In this document: one piece after another, positions 17,329 through 26,900 of the stretch
Numbering within the stretch: position 1 is the stretch's first letter
Layout of the letters: every line of letters starts with the position of its first letter
From: CAVTUU01 sp045804965
GTDB lineage: Bacteria > Chloroflexota > Chloroflexia > Thermomicrobiales > UBA6265
Direction: 5' to 3'
NCBI GenBank assembly: GCA_045804965.1
Contig: JBJMMD010000047.1
Location: 372,001 to 436,000 of the forward strand
DNA length: 64,000 nt
Notes under the pieces: model-generated
Seen by the model: the letters and a program-made list of their open reading frames with translations, nothing else
What the model was told of the DNA's origin: nothing
The model's database searches: none
Made by a program: the position numbers and the translations under genes

Positions 17329-18595
17329 CAATGCTCTCCGCCAAAGGCAATAGCGCCCAAATTTCCGTGCCGCGTCCCTCTTGGGACTCAACTTCAAAGG
17401 AGCCACCGACCAATTCCGCGCGCTCTCGCATGCCGACGATTCCTTGACCGTGTCGCGACACACCGAGCATAGTTGTACAGGAGTCGAATCCGATGCCGTT
17501 GTCAGTTATGACTAGTTCGAGGCTGTCCTTCAGAAACGTGATCTTGCAGGTGAACTTTGTCGCTTGAGCATGTTTCAGTGCGTTGGTTAACGCTTCTTGC
17601 GCGATCCGAAATGCCGTTAGCTCAACGTCGTCGCTCACCCGTCGATCATGCCCAGACATCATGACTACCGCCTCGAGGGCGCCGGTTTCGGTGACTCGCC
17701 GAGCGAGACTTCGCAGTGCGGGTGTCAAGCCGAGGTCCTGCAGCACAATTGGGCGCAAGTGAAAGGCAAACTCATGCAAACGGTCGGCACATTCCGTCAA
17801 TGATTTGCGAGCAGCGATGAGGGCGCAGCGGGAGGGGTTGTCACTCGGTAGCTGCTGCCAGTGCATGTCGAGGCCGAGAATGGCCGTGGTGAGCGCGTGA
17901 CCCAAGTCGTCATGCATTTCGCGCGACAATCTCTGGCGCTCGAACTCCTCTGCGCGAATCGACTCATTGCGGAGCGCGCGCAACTCGCTGCGCAACCGCA
18001 TGGCCTCCCTCCGCGCCGGAGTTTCATACGTTGATGCATAAAACTGACTGAGTTTTGTCAACAGTTCGAGATCGTCAGGACCAAACGGTTTCCCGTCCTT
18101 ACGGTCCATCGCGGTGAGAACCCCGGTCACGCGGTCCGGCAGCTCGAAGGGAAAGGAAATTAAGGTATCGCTTACAAAAGCGCTGACCATTGAAGGTTTG
18201 TGATTTCGATGTTGGCGGGAAAAGCGGATCGGCCTTGTCGGTGCAATCGATTCAGGAATGGCGACGGGGGTGGCGGCCGGCGATCCTACTGCCTGGTCCG
18301 GCGGCCGATCGACCGTTTCGTCAACGACGAGCTGGCCGTCGTTCCCCCATAGTTTCATCACGCATCGCCGACAGCCCAAAATACTTGCGACAAGATCGCA
18401 AAACCGGGGCGCTTCGGGGGTCGGCGCTGGCAGGATTGAGAGGACCGCGGAAAGTTCCTGGCTACCTTGGATCTGCTGGAAGGCCATGCGGGCACCTTCA
18501 CCTGATAACGTCGTTTCGGACAGAAGAGGCCGTTCAGGATCCTTTGTAATTACCTCTATCGCGGATACGACAGAAGACAGGTCGCCTACGACCAC
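17321..18595 (-). CDS. GAF-domain sensor histidine kinase (HisKA_3, NarX/DegS class)
   Basis: This 424-residue kinase has no clear membrane segment and should be cytoplasmic. A GAF-like sensor region spans about residues 47-195. The dimerisation/phosphotransfer domain carries His228 in RLSREMHDDLGHA, typical of HisKA_3. The C-terminal ATPase has DNGIGFD and GHGIVGMRERAELVGG. The GTG at 18595 lacks a clear ribosome binding site, so the start is uncertain. The response regulator gene overlaps its 3' end. The GAF region contains several cysteines (CDLVASILGCRRC), which could bind a cofactor or sense redox, but this is speculation. Confidence 0.92.
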   Translation of the reverse strand: MVVGDLSSVVSAIEVITKDPERPLLSETTLSGEGARMAFQQIQGSQELSAVLSILPAPTPEAPRFCDLVASILGCRRCVMKLWGNDGQLVVDETVDRPPDQAVGSPAATPVAIPESIAPTRPIRFSRQHRNHKPSMVSAFVSDTLISFPFELPDRVTGVLTAMDRKDGKPFGPDDLELLTKLSQFYASTYETPARREAMRLRSELRALRNESIRAEEFERQRLSREMHDDLGHALTTAILGLDMHWQQLPSDNPSRCALIAARKSLTECADRLHEFAFHLRPIVLQDLGLTPALRSLARRVTETGALEAVVMMSGHDRRVSDDVELTAFRIAQEALTNALKHAQATKFTCKITFLKDSLELVITDNGIGFDSCTTMLGVSRHGQGIVGMRERAELVGGSFEVESQEGRGTEIWALLPLAESIDG

Positions 18596-19055
18596 GGAAC
18601 GTGACGAGACTTTTTCGTCGTCACATCCAATGTGTCCACAGGCACTGCCGCCAGCAGTCCTATATCGGTATAGCCCGATTGGCCCAGTCCGCTAGCATAT
18701 TACAGTACAGTCGTCCTATATTGCAAGTGTTTACGCAACTTTTCCTGAAATTTCCCAGGCAAAATCTAGCCGCACAAATTCAATGCGGCGCAAATCCAGT
18801 CTATTCGTTTTGCTATCTATTGAAATATATGGATTGATGTGCCAGTAGAAGCGCTCCTGCTGAACGCATGGCCCAACAATTCTTGGGTCGTTTGATGAAC
18901 TCTAGATCTTCGGTGTTGGGGAAAATGGCTAGAACCAGCGACGGACAATGGTCAACGCTGCGGCGCTGTCGATTTAACCCCGACGGGGCAACGCAATGGA
19001 GCCTCGGTTCGGTGCTCAAGTCTGGGTCGCGACACTAGACCGGAGGCGTGCTGAT
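18596..19055. other. Intergenic region, kinase promoter side
   Basis: About 460 bases without a convincing gene. The part from 18690 to 18850 is richer in A and T than its surroundings. A possible minus-strand promoter for the kinase is TTGCAA (18726-18721) and TAATAT (18702-18697) with an 18-base spacer, each 4/6 to consensus. Short ORFs here show no recognisable protein pattern. Confidence 0.4.
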
Positions 19056-19586
19056 CTAGCGACGCAGTCTCATGCCACCTGAGGGGAAAATGGGGTTCGT
19101 TCGGCTGATGTAGTCGCTGGTCTGTAATGCGGTCAGCGAGAGGCCCAGCAACCAGCTCTGGCCCGCCTGCAGCGTGAGGGGCGCTCCTGACTGCAATGTC
19201 ACCGCCAGATCGCCGAGAGCCATCGCTAATGAGAACAGTCCTAATACGAGCAGCCAAACGCGAAGAATAACGAATGTTCGCCGGGGTAAGCCGAGCGCTT
19301 CTACCTGGATCTGCTCGACGACGCCACCGCGTGATTTGAGAACACCGAAGATGGATAACAACGCGACGCCGGCGATCACCAACATTGAAGGATCGTGGGA
19401 AATAACGACGTGCTGCAAAGCGGCCCATGCCGCGAAAAGGTAGAGGCAGCGCGTGAGATCTGTCCGGCTGGCGCCGGTGCGATCGCGCCAGGAGTTGCCG
19501 GTGCGGTCGCCCAAATACGTTAGGTACGAGTCCAGCAGTTCGAGCCGTCCGTCCCCACCTCGGTTGTAGCGATCACGAAGGCTCAT
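19056..19586 (-). CDS. Small integral membrane protein of unknown function
   Basis: This 176-residue protein is not recognised. A hydrophilic, Arg/Asp-rich N-terminus (residues 1-46) is followed by about three hydrophobic segments (around 47-62, 62-78 and 100-125) and a possible fourth near 138-150. GAGG lies upstream of the ATG. It is the last gene of the long minus-strand run, 132 bases beyond the PRC-barrel gene. No catalytic motif is visible. Confidence 0.6.
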   Translation of the reverse strand: MSLRDRYNRGGDGRLELLDSYLTYLGDRTGNSWRDRTGASRTDLTRCLYLFAAWAALQHVVISHDPSMLVIAGVALLSIFGVLKSRGGVVEQIQVEALGLPRRTFVILRVWLLVLGLFSLAMALGDLAVTLQSGAPLTLQAGQSWLLGLSLTALQTSDYISRTNPIFPSGGMRLRR

Positions 19587-19718
19587 GGCATCGATCCTCA
19601 GGCAGACACAGTCAAAGGACTGGCTATCAACGCCGAGTCAATGCCATTCTACATTGGTTCGTAAAGAGTTGCGAGCTTCGTTTACACCATATGGTCCCAA
19701 TCGAGAGGCAGCGTCGCC

Positions 19719-20204
19719 TCAAAGAAGGTCAAACTTTGTCACCGTTGCTGTTTCGACGATGTCCCGATCAAGGTGGGTCACTGCTTCTCGGCGGCGCCGA
19801 TCAGCCGACTGAGCGCCATTTTTCCGAAGCGTCCGGATGTTCACTTTTTTGAATCGATGCTTCTCGTATACGGTCGCTTCGGCCGCGCCTCGCAAGAACT
19901 CTTCGTGTTTGAGATTGAGAAAAATCGCGGTACCACCGGTCTTCTCAACCAGGTCGACCGGCATGAGAATCGCCTTTGCTTCTGATTCCAAATCGACAAT
20001 CAGGCCCTTCACTTCGCCGGCTCTCTCATCGACGATCACTTTTCTGAGTCTGCCAACACGGCTGTCGGTCGCATAGACCGCCGCATTCCGTTCGAAGCGC
20101 AACGAGCGCTCGCGGCGAAGGAACCGTTCAGGTGGGATAACCGCCGCCCAATCGTCCAGGCTCGGTTGAAAATGTGTCGATTCAGTCATCGCGCTGCTGG
20201 CCAT
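19719..20204 (-). CDS. PRC-barrel domain protein
   Basis: This 161-residue soluble protein carries a PRC-barrel-like module in its middle (residues about 40-95): VYATDSRVGRLRKVIVDE followed by GEVKGLIVDLES and a region resembling the barrel closure (AILMPVDLVEKTGGTAIFLNL). PRC-barrels act as small-molecule or protein-binding modules in photosynthetic reaction centres, RimM and stress proteins. The C-terminus is basic. It lies 21 bases after the DUF1002 gene and may be co-transcribed with the pilus genes. Function cannot be given. Confidence 0.7.
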   Translation of the reverse strand: MASSAMTESTHFQPSLDDWAAVIPPERFLRRERSLRFERNAAVYATDSRVGRLRKVIVDERAGEVKGLIVDLESEAKAILMPVDLVEKTGGTAIFLNLKHEEFLRGAAEATVYEKHRFKKVNIRTLRKNGAQSADRRRREAVTHLDRDIVETATVTKFDLL

Positions 20205-20225
20205 TTGTTCTACCCCTTGTTCGCG

Positions 20226-21710
20226 CTAATCAATGTGTTGGACGACGAATGGTTCGACCGACCGCTTGCGTTTGACGACGACGAGTCCAAGTATGCCGAT
20301 TCCGACGACCGCAAACGCTTCCTTGGGTAGTCCACCGGTCTGCTTAGACTCGACGACCATATCGGTAACGCGGTGTGTCGAGCCGTCGAGTGTCAAGACC
20401 GCGTGGTCGCCTTTGCCGATCTTGTCTAACGTTGACGATTTGCCGTCGAGCAAGATCGACGCAGCATCGTCCACGTCGTACGTAACCGCCGTTTCATTTC
20501 CACCATCGACAACGATCGCGAGCTGTCCGCCGCTCGCTTTGTTCACCGTACCGCTGAGCCCAATGGGCGCCGGTGTCGGAGATGGGGTTGCGCTCGGAAG
20601 CGGCGTTGGCGTGGTAGTTGGTTGCGCCCGCGCGGTTGCCGTGAGCGCGGCTTCGGCTTCCGCGGTTTGCTGGGCATCGATGGTCGCCTGGGCATTTGCC
20701 GTTGCGGTCATGTTTGCGCCAGCGGTCGCCGTCAACGCCGCGCCGGCCTCAGCGGTCGCCGTTTCTCTGGCATGGCGGATCGCGATGCCGTCGCCGGTCA
20801 TGATGATCCGATTCGGTTCTGGACGTTCGATGGTCCAACCGGCCGCAAAGGTGCTCCAGTCGATGTTTTCCTTAGCAAGACGCGTCAGCAAATCGACCAG
20901 CTGATCGCGCAACGGCGCTGGAACCGCCAGCCCGGCAGCCTGTTCCTGGGCACTGAGTGCCGACTCGATTTTCGATTTTTCTTTCAGGCGCTCGGTCACG
21001 ATCGTCTTCTGCGTATCGAGCACAACGTCAGTTGCCTTCTGCACTCCGTCCAGGGTGCCGAGGCTCTGACCAATTTGAACTGTTAAGGTCAGTTCCTCCA
21101 ATGCCAGTCGCTGTCGCGTCTTGCTCGTGCTGCCGCTGTCACATGGCGCGATGTCCCACGTTTTGAACACGCCGGTCATCGCCGTCATGCCTTGAGCTTG
21201 GGCTCCTACGGGGGCGGCGACGACAAGCGTGGCGTCGCCGATACCGGCAGTGACCAGCGCCATCGCATACAACCCAGGCGTGACCAGCGTGATATTGCTT
21301 GTCGTCACGTCCAAACCGTCACCAAGCTCGCGGCAGGTGAGGGCAGTTGATGAAAACGCGGACGTGATCGCACTGGCTGGGAAAATACCGTCCATTGCTT
21401 TGATCGTCTCATCTGTGGTGACGGTGATCGGATCGCGGTCTTCGCCCGACTTGTAGCCGAAGAGCGTGAGCAGTTCAGTCTGCTGGTCAGGGCTAAGGCT
21501 TTCGCCAAGGGTGATGATCTTGCCACCCTGCTGAGCACCGGTCCTTGCGAGTGGCAGGGCAATCATCAGGACGACGAGGAGGCAGGCGATCGCGAGCGAA
21601 CACGCGAAAAATGGACGAGGCTGCATGTTTGCGTCTGCGCCTCGGGAACTCCGAGAGGCGCTGCGCCGAGCTCCTCTGTTTGTAATGTCTCGTCGTTCGC
21701 GCGGGGACAT
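20226..21710 (-). CDS. Membrane-anchored DUF1002 protein with Thr/Pro linker and C-terminal beta domain
   Basis: This 494-residue surface protein has a basic N-terminus, a signal/anchor helix (about residues 33-55), then a DUF1002 domain beginning ITLGESLSPDQQTELLTLFG, as in B. subtilis YpuA. A repetitive Ala/Thr stretch (TATAEAGAALTATAGAN and so on) and a PTPLPSATPSPTPAP linker lead to a DUF5666-like beta domain (SGTVNKASGGQLAIVVDGG) and a final transmembrane helix before KRKRS. I chose ATG 21710 because GGAGGT lies six bases upstream. It sits 44 bases after TadC. A role as cell-surface factor with the pilus is inferred from position only. Confidence 0.8.
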   Translation of the reverse strand: MSPRERRDITNRGARRSASRSSRGADANMQPRPFFACSLAIACLLVVLMIALPLARTGAQQGGKIITLGESLSPDQQTELLTLFGYKSGEDRDPITVTTDETIKAMDGIFPASAITSAFSSTALTCRELGDGLDVTTSNITLVTPGLYAMALVTAGIGDATLVVAAPVGAQAQGMTAMTGVFKTWDIAPCDSGSTSKTRQRLALEELTLTVQIGQSLGTLDGVQKATDVVLDTQKTIVTERLKEKSKIESALSAQEQAAGLAVPAPLRDQLVDLLTRLAKENIDWSTFAAGWTIERPEPNRIIMTGDGIAIRHARETATAEAGAALTATAGANMTATANAQATIDAQQTAEAEAALTATARAQPTTTPTPLPSATPSPTPAPIGLSGTVNKASGGQLAIVVDGGNETAVTYDVDDAASILLDGKSSTLDKIGKGDHAVLTLDGSTHRVTDMVVESKQTGGLPKEAFAVVGIGILGLVVVKRKRSVEPFVVQHID

Positions 21711-21753
21711 GCCTGGACCTCCAAGTCTCAACCAAAACGTGCGTTGAATGTGA

Positions 21754-22665
21754 TTAGCTGCCGGCGCTCCGAAACATCTGAAGCATCCCAATCGCGACCG
21801 GACCGAGAATGACGATGAAGAGCGCCGGTAACATGAAAAAAACGATGAAAGGCAGCATCTTGATCGGCGCCTTGCGGGCCGCGGTTTCGGCCCCTTGCCG
21901 CCGCTGAGTCCGCAGCGTCTCGGAGAGCATGCGGAGCGTGGTCGAAATGCTCACGCCCATCTTTTCCGACTGGTTGATCGTCGAGCAAAGCGCGCCTAGG
22001 CTCTGCGAGCTCGATCTCGATGCAAGCAGCAGCAACGCATCTCGCCGCGCCATGCCCGAAGTTATCTCGGCCTGCAGACGGCGAATTTCGCTGGCGAGCA
22101 GACCTTTAGAGCGCGTTCCCACCTGTTGCAGCGCCCCGTCGAGACTGAGGCCGCCTTCGACGCAAACAACAAGCAAGTCGAGCGAATCCGGCATCGCCCG
22201 TTCGATCTCTCGCTCGCGTTTCCTTGCCTTCCGCTTGATATAGAGTGGCGGCAAGTTGGGAAAGACGACGAGTACGATGATCGAAAAGATGATGCCGGTG
22301 CTTGACAAGCCCATGTGCTGGTGGACGTAGTACAGGCCGTAAGGCGTGAGCAGAAAGAGGAATGCTGCCCTGACCAGCAGGTAGGTGCCCAGCGACATAG
22401 GATCGCCGGCGTGGAGAAGCAACTTCGCAGATTTCGACCGCAAATCATCCGGTGAAATGCGCGCGGCGAGCTTTCCGGCGACGCCAGATTGCCGGACATC
22501 AGCCAAAATCGTGGTCCGCGGACGCGGCGCGACGGCGGCGAAACCGCCGCTGGATGCGATTTCATGTCGACTGAGTCGAGCGACGGTCTGATTAGAGCGG
22601 CGCACGACGTAGAGGACACCGGCAAGCACAAGTCCAAAGACGCAGATGGGAAGGAGGAAGTCCAA
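21754..22665 (-). CDS. tadC: Tad pilus inner-membrane platform protein TadC
   Basis: This is a 303-residue type II secretion F-domain protein. It has an N-terminal membrane segment (4-24), two helices around residues 95-140, the F domain with MPDSLDLLVVCVEGGLSLDGALQQVG, and a C-terminal helix (270-295). With TadB it forms the membrane platform on which the CpaF/TadA ATPase works. Translation starts at TTG 22665 after GAGGAG. It lies 43 bases downstream of tadB, as in other Tad loci. Confidence 0.92.
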   Translation of the reverse strand: MDFLLPICVFGLVLAGVLYVVRRSNQTVARLSRHEIASSGGFAAVAPRPRTTILADVRQSGVAGKLAARISPDDLRSKSAKLLLHAGDPMSLGTYLLVRAAFLFLLTPYGLYYVHQHMGLSSTGIIFSIIVLVVFPNLPPLYIKRKARKREREIERAMPDSLDLLVVCVEGGLSLDGALQQVGTRSKGLLASEIRRLQAEITSGMARRDALLLLASRSSSQSLGALCSTINQSEKMGVSISTTLRMLSETLRTQRRQGAETAARKAPIKMLPFIVFFMLPALFIVILGPVAIGMLQMFRSAGS

Positions 22666-22708
22666 CGTTTACGCTCCTCGTGTTGCAGTCAGCGATCGCA
22701 GACCAACA

Positions 22709-23683
22709 TTAGTACTCGACCTTCGCCACGGCGGTGGAGAGGAAGAGACCGACGAGCGACCAGACGGCGGCGAAGCCGAGCATTATCTTGCCGATGGTTT
22801 CGTGGAGCATCAGCGATCTATATGCATCGTCCGTGGCAGTAAAATAGAGCATCAAGCCCAGTGGAAAGAGACCAAGGATGTAGCTCGAAACGCGCGGCCC
22901 CGTCGTGATCGCGCGGACCTCAGCCTTAATCCGGCGACGTTCACGAATGGTTGCTGCGATGTTTTCCAACACTTCGGCCAAGTTGCCGCCGACTGACCGT
23001 TGAACTGACACTGCGGTGACAAAGAGTGTAAGGTCGTAACTCGATATCCGTTCGGTCAGCTCTAGAAGGGCGCTGACCGGAGGCGTGCCGATATTGACCT
23101 GGTCGATGATTCGGGTCAGCTCCTGGCACATCGGATCAGGAAGCTCTTTCGTCGCCGCTTCAATCGCCTGCAGAAACCCATAACCGGCGCGCAACGCACC
23201 GACGAGGAGATCAATTGCCTCGGCGAGCTGACCTTCGAATGCCTTTCGCCGCCTGTTCGCAAGGACGAGCAGGGCAATCCTGGGAAGCATCAAGCCGACA
23301 GGGACGGCGGCTACGCCTAAGAAAGGAGTGCCGGTGATTGCATTCACCGCGAAGTAAGCAACCGCGGCGAGGAGACATCGCACGAAGAGGTATTGCGAAA
23401 CGGTTAGCCAAGCGTTGGCGCGCGTAAGCTCTCCAACGGCGGTTCGGGCCGGCTTGAACCGGCCCAGAACCGCATTCAGCGCGCTGATTGCGCTAAGCTG
23501 GTGCTCCTTAAGGACGTTTACCCGCTCGAGCCGCTTCGCTTCATTGACGGTAACGGGCATGGCATGTTCGGCCAGGCGACGGGTCGTCGCGCTACGCCGG
23601 CCGGCGCCTGCCATGATCGCAAAGACTCCGGCGAGGACGGCAACAAAGGCGGTGGCGGCAAAAACAATCGGGCTACTGCTCAT
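22709..23683 (-). CDS. tadB: Tad pilus inner-membrane platform protein TadB
   Basis: This 324-residue protein has the same F-domain architecture as TadC: an N-terminal helix (5-25), two helices near 110-150, the domain with LAEAIDLLVGALRAGYGFLQAIEAATKELP, and a final pair of helices. ATG 23683 is chosen because GAGGGAG lies just upstream; a longer start would overlap the promoter-like element at 23730-23769. A 195-base gap separates it from cpaF and includes that element, so tadB-tadC and the genes after them may have their own promoter. Confidence 0.92.
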   Translation of the reverse strand: MSSSPIVFAATAFVAVLAGVFAIMAGAGRRSATTRRLAEHAMPVTVNEAKRLERVNVLKEHQLSAISALNAVLGRFKPARTAVGELTRANAWLTVSQYLFVRCLLAAVAYFAVNAITGTPFLGVAAVPVGLMLPRIALLVLANRRRKAFEGQLAEAIDLLVGALRAGYGFLQAIEAATKELPDPMCQELTRIIDQVNIGTPPVSALLELTERISSYDLTLFVTAVSVQRSVGGNLAEVLENIAATIRERRRIKAEVRAITTGPRVSSYILGLFPLGLMLYFTATDDAYRSLMLHETIGKIMLGFAAVWSLVGLFLSTAVAKVEY

Positions 23684-23729
23684 AATCTCCCTCGATGTCA
23701 ACAGCGTAGGCGAACCGACTGACCGGGTC

Positions 23730-23769
23730 ATGAGCGCTTTCCCGCCTGGGCACTAGGGGATAATCCCCT
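23730..23769 (-). promoter_or_regulatory. Tad-locus repeated promoter-like element, copy A (before tadB)
   Basis: In plus orientation the sequence begins ATGAGCGCTTTCCCG and, after nine bases, continues TAGGGGATAATCCCC. Read toward tadB it is a GGGGATTATCCCC palindrome followed by CGGGAAAGCGCTCAT. The ATG of tadB is 46 bases further on. Two other copies occur at 32101-32139 and 35676-35715, always upstream of a minus-strand gene of this locus. Confidence 0.6.
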
Positions 23770-23878
23770 CTTCCTGGGTCGTCACTCCGAGTCGAGCCGA
23801 AGAACCAGGCTCGTCCGACTTTTGCGATTACTACGGGCCAGATCCCTGGACTTCGGTCGAGATGCCGGGCGCAGACCA

Positions 23879-25345
23879 TCAGTTACTCGCTCTTCGCGAT
23901 TGGAAAATCTCAGGTGGCAGGAAATAACCGTTGCGCTCAAGCTCGTCGGCGAAGAACGGGCGGATGCCTCCCGGCTCGATCTCGCCGACGATGCCGCCAT
24001 TGCCGTCGACGCCGCGCTGGTGGAAGGTGAAGATGTCATGCATCGTTATGACGTCGCCCTCCATGCCGACAATCTCCGACAAGTGCGTGACGCGGCGCGT
24101 GCCGTCGCTCAGCCTCGAGAGCTGGATGATGATGTTGATCGCGGAAGCGATCTGCTCGCGGATCGCTTTGGCCGGCAGATCCATGTTTGCCATCAACACC
24201 ATATTCTCGATGCGGGCGAGCGCGTCGCGCGGGCTGTTCGCGTGAACGGTTGTCAGCGAGCCGTCGTGACCGGTGTTCATCGCTTGCAGCATGTCAAACG
24301 CTTCGCCGGCACGGCACTCGCCAACGATGATGCGATCGGGGCGCATGCGGAGGGCATTGCGCACGAGGTCGCGCTGCAAGACAATGCCGCGACCTTCGAC
24401 ATTGGCTGGGCGCGATTCGAGACTGACCCAGTTCTCTTGCTTGAGCTGGAGCTCCGCCGGATCCTCGATGCTGACGATCCGCTCGCGATTGCTGATAAAG
24501 GATGAAAGGACATTCAGAAAAGTCGTCTTGCCGGTGCCGGTTCCGCCAGATACAAGCACGTTCAACCGGCAGGCGACGCACGCCCGCAAGAGATCCACCA
24601 TCCCCATCGTCACCGTGCCGAAGCGAATGAGATCGTGCTCGGTGTATGGGCGTTTGGCGAATTTACGGATCGTGACCGACGGACCGTGAAGCGCGAGGGG
24701 CGGGATTATCGCGTTGACGCGCGAGCCGTCCGGAAGGCGGGCGTCGACCATCGGCGACGACTCATCGATCCGCCGGCCGAGCGGCGAAACAATCTTATCT
24801 ATTAGAAGCATGATGTGATCGTCGTCGCGAAACGTGCGATCGGAAAGGTGCAGCACGCCGGCCTTCTCGTAGAAAACCCGGTCCGCCGCGTTAACCATCA
24901 CCTCGGTAATGTCGTCGTCGTTCAGCAACGGCTCAATCGGCCCATAGCCCACGACCTCGTCCGCGACCTCGCGCATAATCATCAATTCGTCCGCGCGCGA
25001 GATCGTCGTATGTTCTTGGGCAAGCAACTCGGCAACGGCATCCTCGACAGCACGCCGCGCCTCTTCCGGTCCGAGTCCCGCGCCGAGGCGCATGGGATCG
25101 AGCTCGCGGACAAGTCGATCGTTGATTTTGTATTTAAGCTCAGTCGCTTCTCGGCTTAGGATGACACGCGGCCGGTCCACTTCGAGCACCGGTTCGACCG
25201 GGAAATGTCCGTGCGTGACCCCGGCCCCGGGAAAAGTTGCATCCTTGCCGTTCGGTAAGCGCGTTATTGGCGCCGCTTCAGGGGTGACCGATCCGGGCAA
25301 TCCATTCATGCGACGGGTGAGAACCTGGCGATCGCGCAAGGTCAT
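23879..25345 (-). CDS. cpaF: Tad pilus assembly/secretion ATPase CpaF (TadA)
   Basis: This 488-residue ATPase powers extension and probably retraction of the Flp pilus. The N-terminal domain (about 60-230) ends in PSVTIRKFAK. Walker A is GGTGTGKT (267-274). The Walker B/Asp-box region RIIVGECRAGEA lies at 339-350 and the His box HDGSLTTVHAN at 360-370. These are the marks of secretion ATPases of the GspE/CpaF family. Downstream a tail of about 60 residues follows the conserved core. It sits 45 bases after cpaE in the standard gene order. Confidence 0.95.
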   Translation of the reverse strand: MTLRDRQVLTRRMNGLPGSVTPEAAPITRLPNGKDATFPGAGVTHGHFPVEPVLEVDRPRVILSREATELKYKINDRLVRELDPMRLGAGLGPEEARRAVEDAVAELLAQEHTTISRADELMIMREVADEVVGYGPIEPLLNDDDITEVMVNAADRVFYEKAGVLHLSDRTFRDDDHIMLLIDKIVSPLGRRIDESSPMVDARLPDGSRVNAIIPPLALHGPSVTIRKFAKRPYTEHDLIRFGTVTMGMVDLLRACVACRLNVLVSGGTGTGKTTFLNVLSSFISNRERIVSIEDPAELQLKQENWVSLESRPANVEGRGIVLQRDLVRNALRMRPDRIIVGECRAGEAFDMLQAMNTGHDGSLTTVHANSPRDALARIENMVLMANMDLPAKAIREQIASAINIIIQLSRLSDGTRRVTHLSEIVGMEGDVITMHDIFTFHQRGVDGNGGIVGEIEPGGIRPFFADELERNGYFLPPEIFQSRRASN

Positions 25346-25390
25346 GAGACTGATCTCCTCGAAAAGTTCGGTAAATCCGCTGCTTGGCCG

Positions 25391-26863
25391 TTAGTCAGCC
25401 GCCCCACCCCGGATTTGCCGTGTCTGCGGCCCGGCTAAGTCGGCGTCATGGTCGTGGCCGTTGCCGACGTGACCATTCGTGGCGCCGTTTGTTGACAACG
25501 GTATGATGGTCAAATGGTCAAGCGAGCCCGTTTCACGTGACGAATCCACCGCGTCGGGGGACGATTTCGAAAATCCGTTGCGGCTCGCCTTAACCGCTTC
25601 GAGCGCAACGGGCACCGTCGCCGCTCGTGGTTGGCCAACCGGTGCCTGCGATAGCCGAGCGGCCGGGCGGCTTTGCTCGACCTTCTTCCGGCGGAACGGC
25701 CCGCGCTTGGACGACTCAGGATTGCCGATGAGCACTCGCCCGAGGTCCGTGAAGGCCTTCCCCGCATCGCTCTTCGGCGCCGAGAGCACGACCGGGGCGC
25801 CGATCGATATCCCCTTGACCGCCTTCGGGTCTTCTGGAATTTCCGCATAAACCGGATATTGGAGCACTGTCTCAATCTCTTCGATCGAGACCTCTCCTTT
25901 CTTCCGGACCCGGTTCACGACGAGTTTGACCTTATCCTTGGTGTAGCCCCACTCCTGCATCAGGGACAATGCCGCTTTCGTCCGGCGCACACAGGGCACT
26001 TCCGGAACGACGACCAGGAGCACGATGGTCGCGAGGTCCATCGCCCGCATCGAGATGGCGTCGAGTTGAGCAGAGGTATCAACGACCACGTAATCATGGG
26101 TTGCCGCCAGCATCTCGAGGACGTGACTAGCCTGCTCCTCGCTGATCGACTCGGCCCCTTCCGGGGTCGAAGGCGCGGCGAGCAGCTTGATGCGGGAACC
26201 ATGATCGGTCAGGTAGCCCTGGATAAGTTGCGGGTTTGTCCAGCCCAGTTCCGCCGCCGCGTGCTCGATCGTGCGCGTAGGGAGCACGTCCAGCATCACG
26301 GAGTCGTCGCCGAATTGGATGTCGAGGTCGGCCAACGCGATCTGCTGTTTCGATTGCTCGGCCAGTGCGATCGCCGTGTTGGTGGCAATGGTCGATTTCC
26401 CGATCCCGCCTTTCACTCCGACGATGGCAATGATGGTACCGACGCGGCCCGCGGTTTGTCCGCGCTCCATAGCCGTGCGGCGCGATTGCTCGACCCGATG
26501 AATGTTGAGGATCGTTTGGTGAAGTTCCTCATCCGCGACTGGTAATGTGAGGTGGTCGCGTACGCCCGCGAGCACCGCCTTTCGCATCGTGTCGCGGTCA
26601 GTTTGGGTCGAGATCCCAAGGACGGGCCAGCTATGGGTGCCCACCGCCAGCGATTCGATCGTGCGGAGCGCGCGCGCCATGGGCTCTTCGATCGAGACGA
26701 TAACCACGTCGATGTCTAACTGGTGTGCCCAGGTATATGCCGCGGCACCGTAACCGCTTTCGCCGACGACGGTCATCCCGTCGAACCGGAGCTGATCGAT
26801 CAGCTTGTCGCGCGCCTTCTCGTTGTCATCGACGATCAGAATCTTGATCGTTTTCTCACTCAT
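25391..26863 (-). CDS. cpaE: Pilus assembly localisation protein CpaE/TadZ
   Basis: This 490-residue protein joins an N-terminal receiver-like domain (about 5-125, IKILIVDDNEKARDKL) to a MinD/ParA-type ATPase with deviant Walker A KGGIGKST near residue 155 and DLDIQFGDD. Such proteins place the Tad machine at a cell pole. A low-complexity C-terminal tail of about 100 residues follows the ATPase. The N-terminal receiver part retains DD and IVSIEEP but lacks the usual phospho-Asp (Glu-Glu instead), as is common in this family. ATG 26863 follows GGGGGAT; TTG one codon earlier is the alternative. Confidence 0.92.
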   Translation of the reverse strand: MSEKTIKILIVDDNEKARDKLIDQLRFDGMTVVGESGYGAAAYTWAHQLDIDVVIVSIEEPMARALRTIESLAVGTHSWPVLGISTQTDRDTMRKAVLAGVRDHLTLPVADEELHQTILNIHRVEQSRRTAMERGQTAGRVGTIIAIVGVKGGIGKSTIATNTAIALAEQSKQQIALADLDIQFGDDSVMLDVLPTRTIEHAAAELGWTNPQLIQGYLTDHGSRIKLLAAPSTPEGAESISEEQASHVLEMLAATHDYVVVDTSAQLDAISMRAMDLATIVLLVVVPEVPCVRRTKAALSLMQEWGYTKDKVKLVVNRVRKKGEVSIEEIETVLQYPVYAEIPEDPKAVKGISIGAPVVLSAPKSDAGKAFTDLGRVLIGNPESSKRGPFRRKKVEQSRPAARLSQAPVGQPRAATVPVALEAVKASRNGFSKSSPDAVDSSRETGSLDHLTIIPLSTNGATNGHVGNGHDHDADLAGPQTRQIRGGAAD

Positions 26864-26900
26864 CAACCGATCCCCCTTGCTCTCGCTTTACCTCGAAACA

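Noticed and set aside
18813..19019. Short minus-strand ORF upstream of the kinase
   Set aside because: No ribosome binding site and no conserved pattern; low complexity of the surrounding AT-rich DNA explains it.
25673..26545. A 290-codon plus-strand ORF
   Set aside because: Antisense to cpaE, which has a clear ATPase motif. The translation is Arg/Asp/Leu-rich without domains.
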